From positions 186,001 through 250,000 of the forward strand of contig CAJJDP010000153.1 of NCBI GenBank assembly GCA_905182995.1: a DNA stretch of 64,000 nt, given 5' to 3'. Shown here in pieces: positions 35,362 through 47,623 of the stretch (position 1 is its first letter; each line of letters starts with the position of its first letter). This DNA is from Paramecium octaurelia (Eukaryota > Ciliophora > Oligohymenophorea > Peniculida > Parameciidae). Both the position numbers and the translations under genes were made by a program. The notes under the pieces are model-generated. The model made no database searches and was not told the origin of the DNA. It saw only the letters and a program-made list of their open reading frames with translations.

Positions 35362-38300
35362 ATGAGTAGATACATAGGAGCTATGGATTTGGATGCAGTC
35401 AAGAAACAAAGTGAATCTACTATTTTCATTCACACTTTGAATGGTTTAGGCATTGAAATAGCAAAGAATATAGTTATATCAGGTGTAAAAAGATTGATCC
35501 TATTTGATCCAGAACTAGTTTAGATGAGTGACTTGGGTAGCAACTTTTATTTAACAGAAAAAGATTTGGAAATGAGAAGAGATTTGGGTGTTCTTAATAA
35601 ATTGAAACATTTAAATCCATACGTTTAAATTGATGTTCTCTAAAATAGTTTGGATGAATTGAATTTAAATGAAATTTAAGTATTTGTCACTTAGGATCCA
35701 GCTATTGCAAGGACAGTATCAAATAAAAAGAAACTTGCAGTTGTCTTGGCATAAACAAGAAACATTTTTGTCAGAATTGTAACTGATTTTGGAAATGAAT
35801 ATGTAGTGGAAGACAAGGATGGTGAGTAATTATCAGTAGTCAACATTGAGAATATATCTAATAATGTTGTGACTTTGTTTTAGAATCAAAATCATAATCT
35901 AACAGAAAATGACTTAGTAATTATTAAAGAGGTCAAATAAGAATAAGGCATTGGATAGAGTTACAATTAGGTATTCTAAATAAAGAATGTGAAAAGATAA
36001 TCATTTGAATTAGTAACCAATATAGAATTTACTAATTATATTAGTCATGGTATAGCTTATCAATAGAAATATCCAATTAAGTTGTAATTTGATAGAATTT
36101 AAAATGTGATTAGTTCTTTAAATCATTATTGTTATAATATTGGAACTTTTGAAGGAATTGATATGATAACAAGAGATATCATTCATTTCTGTTTGAATAC
36201 TATTGCAAATGATTTATTAACTCATAATTGGGACATTGAAAAAATCAAAATGTTTATCACCTAAATGAGATTATCAGATCTAAGCTAAATACTCTATTTC
36301 AAATACAAAGAAGATGTGTTTACTAAATATCAAGAATAGTTGTTATCTTTATTAACATTATTGTCAATCAATACATAATTGCAACCATTATGCGCATTAG
36401 TAGGTGCAATGGCAGCCTAAGAAGCTTTGAAAGCCATAAATAAAAAACATACTCCAATCCATTAAGTCTATGTTTAATCATTTGAAGATGTACTTCCATT
36501 TAAATTGACAGAATTGAATTTTGTTTAAGTGAGTCAATCTAATGATCTTGAAATTAATTTGAATAAATACTAATAATTCATGTTGAAATTCGGATTCAAT
36601 TAGAATTAAAATACAAGATATAACAATTTGGCTAACACAATTGGAAATATCAACTAAATATTTAATGCTGATGTGTTTGTGGTTGGAGCTGGAGCCATCG
36701 GATGTGAATTACTTAAGAATTATGCAATGTTAGGTGTTAGTAAACATGGGAAAATATATGTCACTGATCCAGACATCATTGAAAACTCAAATCTAAGTCG
36801 TTAATTCCTTTTTAGAGAAAAGCACATTAGGTAACCTAAAAGTTTAACTGCAGCTGCCGTTGTCAAATAGATGAATCCAGATATCAACATAGTGGCAAGA
36901 ATAGATAAAGTATGCCCAGAAACTCAAGATATCTATCATAATAACTTTTACAAACAAATGAAATGTTTGACTAATGCATTGGATAACGTATAGGCTAGAT
37001 TATTTATGGATTCTAAATGTATTGAAAATGAAGTGCCATTAATTGATAGTGGTACTTTGGGATCAAAAGGACATGTACAATCTATTATCCCATATGCTAC
37101 TGAAAGTTATGCAAGCAAATAAGATCCTGAATAAAACAATGATATACCATATTGCACTTTGAAAATGTTTCCAGAATCTAATATCCATTGTTTAGAATGG
37201 GCCCGTGATAAGTTTGAATAGTACTTCTTTAGAAAACCATAAGCTTTGGTGTAATTTATAGATGATCGATTTCAATAATAATAAACTGTAGAAATGGTCA
37301 TCAAAGTACTAAAAAAATATCCTACTACTTTTAAAGACTGTGTAATAATGGGAAGATTAAAATTTCAGAAACTATTCAATTAGGATATTATATCTTTGAT
37401 GAATGCTTATCCCTTTAGTTCTCAAACTACAGGAGGTCAACATTTTTGGGCTCCTCCTAAGAGATTTCCTCAACCAATTGAATTTGGTGAAGAATTTACA
37501 TTTAAATTTGTTGAAGATTTTGCTATATTAACAGCATAAATCTACAATATTGCAATTCCAAATTAATATCATTTGAATCTCATACTACAGAATGTTCAGA
37601 TTCCAAAGATGGGCATAGAAAAGAATAAGATTCAATAGATAGTCGAGAGATAAGTTAAAAACAATGACTCGTAATAATAGATGGAAATTGAAGACAAAAA
37701 TTATGACCAACTTATTTAAGAGGCTATAACATTATTATGTGAGGTTTAACCAAAAAAACCATAGCCTAAACAATTTGAAAAGGATGATGACTATAATCAT
37801 CATGTATCCTTCATTACAACTGCCACTAATGCTAGAGCAATAAATTATGGTATCCAATAAGTCGATTGGATGTGGACCAAATTAAAAGCAGGAAGAGTAA
37901 GATAATATTTATAATCTTTTTTTCTAGATTATTCCAGCCATGGCAACCACAACCTCGTGTATTGCAGCCCTACAGACTTTGGAATTGATTAAAATACTAT
38001 AGAAGTCTACTTAACATCGAAATACATACTTAAATGTTGCCATTCCATTTATGATGTAGAGTCAACCAGGAAAAGCATAATAAGTAATTAAATTATTTAT
38101 TATTATTAGTATGAATTGAAAAGCGGATTAAGTATTTCAATCTGGAATAAATTGAATCTCAGGATTAAGAAATTGACTGAACCATTGTAATACATAGTGT
38201 ATCAAATTGAAAAGATGATAGGAGAAGAGATAATTAGTCTCTAATAAGGGGCAAAAGAGTTCTATATGAAAAAAATGATACCTGAAGATGAGATTAAAAG

Positions 38301-38440
38301 ATATGATTACATCAATTCTCCAATTAACAAATGCATATAGGTATATTTTAATAATAATTTAGTTTATTGATGATTCATCAAAAATAAATGGGTAAATAGG
38401 CAACAACAAATCGTTTGTAGTGCTAATCACTCTAGTGTGA
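35362..38440 (+). CDS. UBA1: Ubiquitin-activating enzyme E1
   Basis: E1 adenylates ubiquitin and passes it as a thioester to E2s. Residues 1-150 form the first ThiF half ([35 protein letters not shown]). The active adenylation half reads [40 protein letters not shown] and [19 protein letters not shown]. The catalytic cysteine is in [20 protein letters not shown], near residue 598. Later blocks are [36 protein letters not shown] and [20 protein letters not shown], then a C-terminal ubiquitin-fold region. Introns at 37897-37927, 38084-38109 and 38341-38362 (31, 26 and 22 nt) give 999 residues, typical for UBA1. Compared with human, the arginine-rich RQLYVLG-type start is abbreviated. Confidence 0.96.
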
Positions 38441-38652
38441 TTGTCAGATACTATGATTAATTGAGTTGTGATATATTCACTATTTTAATACATTTTTTGT
38501 ATCTTCTAAATTGTAATGATGGTTAAACCAATTTTAGGAATTAGAGAAATTAAAGTAGAAGATAGAAATTTGCAATAATTATTTGGAGTAGTCTATAAAA
38601 TATATAAATAAAATCAAATATAAAATCAATATAAATCTTATAATTAATATAT

Positions 38653-40150
38653 ATGTTTAGAAACAGGAAATACTTCTGTCAGTCCATTACATTTTATCAA
38701 TAAGAACAACTGCTAAACAAAGTGTTGAAGGACTGCGAAGACTGCTTCAAACAATTGGATCAACATGGAAAATCTATAAAGAGAGATACAAAAGACATGT
38801 TCATTAAATTTACACAAGCAAAAGTATTGATTCATTTGAATCATTAGTTATAAGACCAAAAGAAATTATTAGAGACTGACTCTGTTGGTGTATTTCAAAT
38901 GCTATTGGATATAATCGAAAATGTAGCACATGATAAACCTTTGATGACATATATATTGACCACCATTGATGCAATAATATCTGGTATAATTGTGTAATGA
39001 AATCGTAGAGAATCAGAGACTGTTCAAATAATTCATGCGAGCATTGACACCACAAGTTGTACCTAAATTGAAATAATTCTTGTTTCTTGACGGATATGAC
39101 AAAGTGGTTTATGAAGCAGCAGCTAAGATAGTCACCATGATCATAGCTGAAGAAGGAGGAAATGATGCAAAAGAGTGGGTCATATTGTTTATTGGAGGAA
39201 TAGGTATATTATATTATAAATCTAGGAAATAAACTAAAGATTTCAGATTAAATGATTATGCCAATATGTGTGCATTTTCTCAAACACGATTCATTAGCAA
39301 TATAATTTATTAAGAGTGGTGGAGTAAAGATGTAACTATAATCATATATCTAAATATATAGAGTATCTAATCAATTGATCAAGTATCCAACAGACTTGCA
39401 TATAGCTTATTACACAATTTTAGCGTTATGGTTATTGAGTTTCACTAGTGAATCAATTCCATTATTCAATGATCCATAACTTGGTTTGATCAGAATGATT
39501 ATAGAATCAGTGTAAAAGATTTCAAGAGAAAAAATCTTAAGAGTTTCCTTTGCTTGTTTCAAGAATTTGGTTGATGTATCAGCTTAATGCATTGAATTGA
39601 TGGTTGACAATGGATTAATCAAAGTGGTTGATTTATTGTTGAAAGGAAATCTCAAAGATTAAGATTTAATAGATGATATCAAATATGTTGGAGAGATATT
39701 GGAGAAGAATATGAAGATTTTAACGTATTATGATAGATTAAGAATATTAGTTCATTTGAAAAATACGTGAAGGAATTAAATGCTCAAAATTTGACTTGGA
39801 GTCCAGTACATACAGAGAAATTCTGGAAGGAGAATGTCAAGAAGTTCGAAGAGAATGATTTCTTACTTATTAGGTAATTGATGTGTGAGTAGAGTATAGG
39901 AAATTAGCAGAAATCTTAAAATCAAATAATAATTAAAATATTGCTGTGGCTTGTTATGATTTGGGAGAATTTTGTAGATTCCATCCATTTGGTAAAGTGT
40001 AATATAATTAAATATAAATTCATTAGTGTTTTAGAATAATTAAATGCAAAATAAGAAATTATGAAATAAGCAAGGAATGATGATTAGATGATTAGAGAGA
40101 ATGCATTGTTGTCATTACAAAAAATCATGTTGCATAATTGGTAAGTTTGA
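38653..40150 (+). CDS. VMA13: V-type ATPase subunit H (Vma13)
   Basis: Subunit H bridges V1 and Vo and silences free V1. The protein is an Armadillo-like helical repeat. Matches are DAIISENQRLFKQFMRAL, YTILALWLLSFTSESIP, ILRVSFACFKNLVD, TSFEKYVKELNAQNLTWSPV, HTEKFWKENVKKFEENDF, VACYDLGEFCRFHPFGK and the C-terminal IRENALLSLQKIMLHNW, all diagnostic of subunit H. Six introns (38984-39008, 39204-39225, 39332-39361, 39725-39750, 39874-39899, 39999-40026) give exactly 447 codons. The start at 38653 is the first in-frame ATG. An upstream open piece at 38519 (MVKPILGIREIKVEDRNLQQ) could belong to an extra 5' exon, but no short intron joins it. Confidence 0.93.
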
Positions 40151-40210
40151 GAGAACATTAATATATATATATATATTAAACAGTATATTCAAATATTAAT
40201 TAATTTATAA

Positions 40211-41603
40211 ATGTCTGAATAGTAATCAGGTTAAGTAATCAATTATTTGTGATTCTGTAGGATTAATTGGATGTAACAGCAATGATGGATGAGTTGTATG
40301 ACAAATTAATTTTATTGAATTATGAACAAAGTTATTTAAAATAGAAGTAAGTCAAATTCTATATCTATTATTAGAGGTGGTAAACCTTTGAATAGAGCAT
40401 ATTTTGTAAATCAAACTAATTCTAGTGAATAATTCAATTAATTCAAAACGTAACTTTTGAATTGTATTTGAATAGATTAGTCAAATGGCTATTTCAATAA
40501 AGCGATGTACAGACCAGTGATTTTAACAAACTTGATGATCCTGTGACTTTATCTCAGAATATAAGTAATTTCTTTATACTTATGTAATAGTAAATGAATT
40601 GAAAAATATTGGGATCGAAGTTGACTTTCCTCCCCTTAAATTGAAATAAGGATTTGGAGAATATGTTGTTTACGTGTTGCTGTAATTAGCAACCAAAGCA
40701 TTACAAAAAAAGAAATTCCAATACAAGAAAGCCAAAATTGAATAATAATCTTAAACGTAACCTACCATCCTAATCCATTAGAAGACAAGATGATGAACCA
40801 GTCTAAGAAACAGGAAGTGTGTCATCAGATTCAGATCCAGAGGTAGCATCAGAAGAAGAGCCTGAAGATGTATTTACTGAATAGGGGTTCCAAAAAGAGT
40901 AATATATTATTCAAATCTGAAAGCGAAGATAAAATGGTTATAGAATCCAATGTAAATCCAAAGGAATGGGCTAAGGAAGTTGAAAGAGCAGCTTAGAAGA
41001 TTAAGATAGTTATCAAACCAGATGCTGGAGAATGGAGATAACATTTTGATGCCACCAAATAATACTCAAATTAAATTAAAACTATTCTCCCAGAAGCAAG
41101 AATCAAATTAGAGAGAATGAGTGACGAATTGGGAGAAATCTTAGATAGAATCACAAAAAGAGAATATAATATCAATGAGAATATGAGTGAAATGGTAAGC
41201 AATCTACTTAATTCTAGTGTGCTGAATTCAAAAAGAAAAATGAAGAATATAAAAAAATTGAACTCTAATATCAAAATTACACAAATGCCAAAAAAGAAAT
41301 GACTGATTAATATAAACAAATATAAGAGAAATTTGAAACTGTTCAAAACAAATTGAATGAACATGGTAGTGTCTCCACCAATTAATCTCCAGTCATCAGT
41401 ATCAAAGCTGGTCTCACTAAATTGAGAGTATTTCTATCATACTTACTATTTAATAGTTGGAAATCAAATAGATGGATCTAAGGATTGGAGTTCTATCTCA
41501 CACAATCCTTCAAAGAACATTTCATGATGCCAAAGCTATTTAAGAAAGAGACTATCATGAACATGGACTCATTTTAAATGAGTCAGATGAATTAACAGAT
41601 TGA
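40211..41603 (+). CDS. IFT57: Intraflagellar transport protein IFT57 (Hippi)
   Basis: IFT57 is a peripheral IFT-B subunit that binds kinesin and IFT20 in cilia. The N-terminal CH-like domain reads MMDELYDKLILLNYEQSYLK, KPLNRAYFVNQTNSSEQFNQ and QGFGEYVVYVLLQLATKALQ. Then comes an acidic linker (SSDSDPEVASEEEPEDVFTE) and a C-terminal coiled coil: NPKEWAKEVERAAQKIKIVI, GEWRQHFDATKQYSNQI, ERMSDELGEILDRITKREYN, then KAGLTKLR and IKQMDLRIGVLSHTILQ, which closely follow the vertebrate protein. Eight introns of 23-29 nt are required, and the corrected length is 394 residues, close to the usual 400-430. One of them (about 40899-40923) ends AAG. Confidence 0.94.
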
Positions 41604-41879
41604 AATATATATATTAATACACCAGTCATCTTATTAATAATTATATAAAATACCTAGTTGCACAAAGAAATGCAATATGATCTAGTTGCAACTTTTATTT
41701 AACAATTTTTACTTAATCTTTTATTTTGGCAAAAGTACACTCGAAGTTGCATAAGGTCCATTTGGAACTTCCATTCGATATATTCTCTTTTTAGAATCAT
41801 TCATGTAAAAATGTAATATTTATCTTCTTTTTATTATTATTATAAAATTAAAGTTATTACATAAATAAACTTAGTATGA

Positions 41880-42290
41880 GAAAAGTTATCATTCGATTAA
41901 ATCAAACCTGATACTACTTAGGAGATAACCAAAGAAGATGATTATTGAAGGAGGAAAAGAAATAACCAAAGCCCATTCAACTCCATAAAATAAACAAAGA
42001 CTCTATAAAGCAGAAAGGCTATGGCTGAGTCTCCAGATAAGAAATTTCCAAGGACCTTCTTCACCCTCTTAAAGCCAAGGACAAAAAAATTTCAAACTAA
42101 AAGTGCAATAAAAAACTTAAACCATAACATGTTGAAGATAATGATGAAGGCTGGAAAGTAGTCTATAATAAAATCCAAGAAAAATGTTTAATAATAATAA
42201 GAACAAGCTAGATTATAAGCTATAAAAAGTTGATGCTGCTTAAAAAGCTAGAATTTCTGTTGCCTATTGCAATAAATACAGTAAATATCA
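41880..42290 (+). pseudogene. Possible decayed gene downstream of IFT57
   Basis: Coding-like sequence appears in shifting frames: LSFDQIKPDTTQEITKEDDY, then QSPFNSIKQTKTLQSRKA, then EDNDEGWKVVYNK and KVDAAQKARISVAYCNKYSK. Stops and a shift at an A-run separate them, and no set of short introns that I tried joins all parts. It may be a pseudogene or a gene with sequencing indels. No family recognised. Confidence 0.35.
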
Positions 42291-43381
42291 ATTTATAATT
42301 TTTAATTTAACAACAATTGTAATTTTTTTTTAATTACTCCTTTTATTGAAGGAATATTAGAGAAATCTAATTTCATATAGAATCATTTGGAACTTATTAT
42401 CATTTCTTCTTCAATTTTTCTTATTATTACACCAAATCATAGCTTTTATTTTGTAATAACTTTTTTTAGGATTTATTTAGTAAATGTTACTTGAACTCAA
42501 AACTTCTTTGTGAATTTTGATCCTAACCCTCAACATGACAACTCTTTTTTTGCTTAAGAAATTAAATCAATTATGATCTTGTTGATCTGTTAGGAAATTG
42601 AAGTTTATTATTATTAGGTGATTATCCCTTAGATTAATTTAATGACAATTATTATTGAAAACTTGAATTATCATGTCTATTTTATTTAATATCAGACATT
42701 TCAGTTTTGATTTAATTTGATTTTTTTTTGCTTTGTTTTCTTAAGTATTATGATTCACTTGAATATTGCTTTTTGATGAATTCTGTTTATTAATAATTCT
42801 TTGGCTTATACTATGAAGTATTAATCTGATAAATTTTATTCATCAAATCCTTAAAAATCTTTGTGTTCGCAATATTATTAAGTGAATTCAAAAGGTGTTT
42901 CGGTGAATCCTTGTGTTCTTTTTACTTTTATTGAATTCGAGGGAACACATATTGTTTATTTGTTTCACTCTTTACAAACCTTTCCTCTATTGTTTATAAT
43001 GATTTTAATTTAGAATTTTATAAGATCAATATCTCTTGAACCGGTTTTTAATAATTATTGATCATTTCTAGAAGTATCCTACTTTTAGATCCCTTTTTAT
43101 CATTATTTTGCATAAATATAATAATGAATTTCAAATAATTTTTGTAATACGCTATTCAATTCTTTAATATATAAGCAGATCTATCCAAAATACAAATAGT
43201 TTTGCGAATATAGAATATAAAAAATAAGAATTCACTTTTAAGTTGTTAATTTGATATATGATTAAGTTAGGTTTCAATATATAATATAGGGTTATAATAA
43301 TATTGTTATTCGCTTCAATTTAATTTTAAAATAAGGAGATACAAAATTAATCACTTTGACTATTTTATTTGACTAAAGAAA
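42291..43381. other. AT-rich non-coding DNA
   Basis: No sustained coding frame or recognisable element seen on either strand. It contains TTATTATTA-type runs. Confidence 0.6.
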
Positions 43382-43642
43382 ATGGATCTAGAATAATCAA
43401 TTCACTTATTGATTACTTATATAACCAAGCTATTTGATTATTTTAGATTTAAACAAATATATTATCAAAGTGGTTATTATCAATTAAAACTATTTCTTTA
43501 TTATTATTGTGTAGTTAAAAACAAAATTAATACAAAATCATTTCTTACGAGAAGTTTCAGACTGCATAGTTCCTTGCTTTCGGATCTGAGGACTAGGTTT
43601 TTATGGAGGTTATTGGGATTAAGCCTTTTTATTGGAGGGTGA
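43382..43642 (+). CDS. Doubtful small ORF, 86 codons
   Basis: ATG 43382 (MDLEQSIHLLITYITKLFDY) stays open to TGA 43642. The region 43560-43720 is less AT-rich than its surroundings, and a second frame there reads FYGGYWDQAFLLEGEKDCVN and continues past the stop (CNSFDGLIKHLGWCTQS). That frame looks more protein-like but has no start of its own. So this may be the remains of a gene that runs through 43560-43790 with an unresolved structure. Confidence 0.25.
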
Positions 43643-43813
43643 AAAAGATTGTGTCAATTGCAATTCATTTGATGGTTTAATTAAACATCTTGGATGGTGT
43701 ACCCAAAGTTAGTATAGTTATTCAAAGAAATCCTCATTTGATACTATTTCTTCTTATTTCTTATTTATCATTGATCTTTAATGAATGATTATCAATTACC
43801 AGATCTAATATGA

Positions 43814-44005
43814 ATGACAACTAAATACCAAAAATACATCGATATTGTAGAATGGTTCAACAGTGTCTAGTCGATAACTAAATTTATTGATATTGTTCAA
43901 ATAAAACTTAGAAAAGGAATTCCACTTCAGTCTCTCCTATTATTAGAGGAATACAATAGTTAGGTATGTGAATTGTATCAGTTTGATGTTGGATTGAGAG
44001 GATGA
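43814..44005 (+). CDS. Small hypothetical protein, 63 aa
   Basis: Begins MTTKYQKYIDIVEWFNSVQS and contains LRKGIPLQSLLLLEEYNSQV. It has balanced hydrophobic and charged residues in a helical pattern and uses Gln as TAG. It ends 10 bp from the stop of the convergent coiled-coil gene, a spacing usual for this genome. No family recognised. Confidence 0.45.
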
Positions 44006-44015
44006 TTCTACATAT

Positions 44016-45617
44016 TCATATAATTATTGAGGCAAGATGGTTGAATAACTACAGTTATAGAACATAATTAGAATACTTTGCTAAATTAATTTCTAATTCA
44101 AAATCGATTGAACTTGATTATTTGAGAAATAAACTGGATCTTTATTAATTTTAATTAGGGGATGTTTACTACAAAAAGGTTAGTTCTATAATTTTGATAT
44201 ATTTGAGTGTTTCTTCAATGACTTTGTGAGATAGAGGATAGGATGCATTAATCCCCAGTATTTATTGGCACACATTGATATAAAAGTCAATATTGTTATT
44301 TTGATTTAATTTATTCAACAATTCAATTCTACTGTTGACAAACTGCTATTCATCAGCATGTATCCATAACGAGAAGAGTTCAGGCCCTGATTGTGAGGAA
44401 TAAAAGTTGAGATTTTGGAATAGAAACTACAGGAAATCACCTGCTAATTATTTCTTGTTCAGTTGATCAACATGATAAAACTCTATTTCAATTTAGGATA
44501 TTAATGGATTGACCATCAATTCAATGCAAGGTTTTTAATCTTTAAAATGAATGTTCAATTGCTCATATTTTTATTGTACAAATGATTTTGGCATTATGGG
44601 TTTGATTGTCAATAACTTAGCCAATTACTTAATAGAAGTTGATGCTTATTAATGAGATTCATATATTTCCTTATTGAATCTCATGAAGTTTAGGTCCATT
44701 TCATGTAATTTTTGATTGATATTTTAGAGATCCCCCTTGGCATGTTCAATATTGCTAAGTTCGTTCATTTGATCTTCTAAATTGTTATATTGTTGACACA
44801 TCTTGTTGTTCTCTTCTCTTAATACCATATTCTTCTTTTATTCAATAACAAGTTTTAATTAATATGCTCGTAATTGCATTTGATACTTTTCTTCCAATTA
44901 TTTATATTCACTTTTCATTTATTCCAATCTATCCTTATAACCTTCTATCTATTCGTCAACTAGTGATTGAAAACGATCTTATTGCCATTGAGTATTCAAA
45001 TCTAAGATTATCACTATGGCTTTCCAAATTTATTCAATAAATATTGCAATAGCTTTGTCATCAATGGTCTTTAATATGCTCGATACAATTTCATTAAGTA
45101 TTTCAATGCATTTAATTAAAACATCAAATCTAAAATGATGTTTAGGATGTTATTTATTAAGATCTGAGTTATCCAATTATTATTTTTTATCGAAGAGATC
45201 CTGAATGATAGTTTGATCTAAGTTTATTAGAGTCTCATACATACGAAACAACAATTTAGGATCTTTAATCTAAAATGAATATTATTAAGGAAGTTCTTAA
45301 ACTTAGATAAAATTATACTATAAATATTTCCTTACCTCTCCAGACACAAGTTTTAAAGTGGAAACAACATTCTAATGATTGTTGATTAAGTAACCTTCTT
45401 CTAAGTATTTCTCAATTATCTTTAATGGAACATTAGACTTCTCTGGTATAACCGGTATAACAGATTCTAAGATGAATCCTAAGGGACTTTGATTGAAAGT
45501 TTTGTAGTTCGATTTAGATCTGGACTGTGAACTGGTTATTCTGCTTACTGAAGGTTTTATGGAGGATGAAATAACCCTTCTGTGAGCAGATACACTGTGT
45601 ATATTATGTTTATGCAT
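44016..45617 (-). CDS. Coiled-coil protein, about 533 aa
   Basis: Begins MHKHNIHSVSAHRRVISSSI, a basic Ser-rich head of about 70 residues, then a globular part (VPLKIIEKYLEEGYLINNHQ, LLFRMYETLINLDQTIIQDL). A long coiled coil covers about residues 200-320 (EQIEGYKDRLEQMKSEYKQ, VIEQKKNMVLREENNKMCQQ). The last 200 residues are mixed. The frame is continuous over the full length. An 18-bp in-frame stretch after KLVSGE has intron-like ends, so 527 or 533 residues are possible. It resembles centriole or basal-body coiled-coil proteins in style only; no orthologue is claimed. Confidence 0.75.
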
Positions 45618-45836
45618 TTTAGATCAAGTAATTTAATTAATAAATAAATCCATTAAAAAAATGTTATAAGTTCTGTTATAAATTCCTTAAATAAAACCCA
45701 TTTCAATTCACCATCAATTGATTCCATTCCATTTCAGTAAGTAATATTATCATCTGCTAATCATAGTAGGAGTAGAATAAAAATAAAAAAATAATAATAA
45801 TAATAAAATTATTTTATAAATTCGGAGTAGTTTATA

Positions 45837-47541
45837 TGAAATCAAACATTCAGTCATATGGATTTCAAATTAGTATTATCCACTTTTAAAATGAAAAATT
45901 ATACGAGTACAAACCGAACAACAAAAATATAGCACAGGAATTTTTGATGTGTGACTTATTCATATAATCCCCTTATTTGCGACAACATACGAAAATGATG
46001 AATAAGGAGAAATACCTATTCAAATTTGAGACGGATAAATTACTTTCCTCTCTTGAAACATAGGATGAACAATTATTGGTAAAGATAGCACGTATTTTAA
46101 ATCATTAATAACCATAGGGTAGTTATTAGAAGCAGTTTAGACGTTACATATACACAACATCCCAGGGAGATGTTTCAATATTAATAATATTTTGTGGAAT
46201 GAAACCTAACAAAAAATCACTCTAATGGAATTTGGCTTATCTTCTCCACTAATAATATACCCCCCTGAATTGCTCAATAAAAAATACCGATGTTATGGAA
46301 TTGAAATTGATTCATTCTTGATTGGGTGTACACTTTACCAATTGTATTTTCGAAAACCTTTAGAACTACAAGAATAACTATTAGATATGAATTTTCGTGA
46401 TTTAAATATGGAATTATCTAAAATTCAATCGCCACTCATTAGAGAACTCTTGATTGGACTACTTCAATTTAACTTATCCAAAAGAATTTAATTTAAAGAT
46501 CTGGCCAGACTCCTTAAGAGCAATCAGGTTATATAAGAATTTTATTCTTAAATTAAAATATTCAAACCAAAATAGAATATAATTGATTAGAAGATTTTCT
46601 TCAGAGAATCAAGATAAGACGCGAGTAGTCCCACTTACATTATTACTGATACTGCCTTATTAGAGTCTTTGATTATGCTACCTGATTAGTCTTAAAGCAC
46701 TTTACAATCAACGTAAGAGCCCTTAAAACAAGTAAAGAAATTTTCAATTGTTGAAGACACTTTGATGTAGTACCAATTCAAATTAGAGGTAAGTAAATTT
46801 TAATGTTTTGATGAAGTTATTAGTATTCTGAAGGATTATAATCAAGACATAGCACCTGAACTAGGTTTAACAATATTGGCACTAAATTTTGGAAAAATTT
46901 TTTTTCACTTACTTTTAATTAGAGAACTAGAAATTGAAAATTCTACTTACTTCTCTAAAGATGATCTAGAAATGAAGTTATGGAAATCATATAAAACTTT
47001 TAATTCCTAAGTAATAAACAATGAAATTGGAAAATTAAAAAACAATGCAAATATGTTGAAAATTTCATTTAATAGAGAATAATAAATAAAATGCGTATAA
47101 TTACAGATTACTAAGAATGAAATAGAAAATTAAGATTTTCTGTAATCATAGTTATTTAAACTTTAATACTTCAATAATTCTTTGAGTAATTAGGAACAAT
47201 CAAATAAATTTCTTGATGCATATCGAGTTTAATGTCTAATTCAATTGCAAATAATAAATGATAATCTTGATTTTACGATGAATATCCAAACCGCTCAAAA
47301 ACTAAGGTAGGGTTTGATTTTATGTACATTTGCAGATATCCTCTTTAAACCAAAACTTGAATGTCATAAATATGTTTTGGAAACCTTGAAAATCTAAGAG
47401 ATTTCTCATTATCAGCAATTTATTGAATACATTAAACTAGATACCTCCTCATTCAACGAATGGTTCTAATAGGTGATTAATTACTTGATGAATCACGAAT
47501 TAGGTAGATAATATATCAACTATTTGAATTAATTAATATGA
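45837..47541 (+). CDS. Pseudokinase-like protein, first of a tandem pair; apparent frameshift near the start
   Basis: It reads like the next gene: LLEAVQTLHIHNIPGRCFNI holds the helix and catalytic loop, but HRD is replaced by PGR, and LMEFGLSS stands for DFG. Lobe blocks such as EIDSFLIGCTLYQLYF follow. The C-terminal 330 residues match the partner in style, not in a known domain. A 26-nt intron at about 46092-46117 is clear. From ATG 45837 the reading breaks in an A-run near 45895-45900, after FQNEK, and resumes one base out of frame at YEYKPNNKNIAQEF. One base more there would give exactly 560 codons. It is either a sequence error or a true lesion in this copy. No catalytic activity is expected. 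Confidence 0.7.
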
Positions 47542-47623
47542 TTAATAAATAATTATAATTTTTGAGACCTCTTGCTTCTATTGATTGGAACTATATTAAA
47601 ATTATCATATCTCAATTTAAATA

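Noticed and set aside
38519-38640. Extra 5' exon of V-ATPase H starting MVKPILGIREIKVEDRN
   Set aside because: The only splice that would join it is over 70 nt, far longer than other introns here, and the ATG at 38653 already gives a full-length family member.
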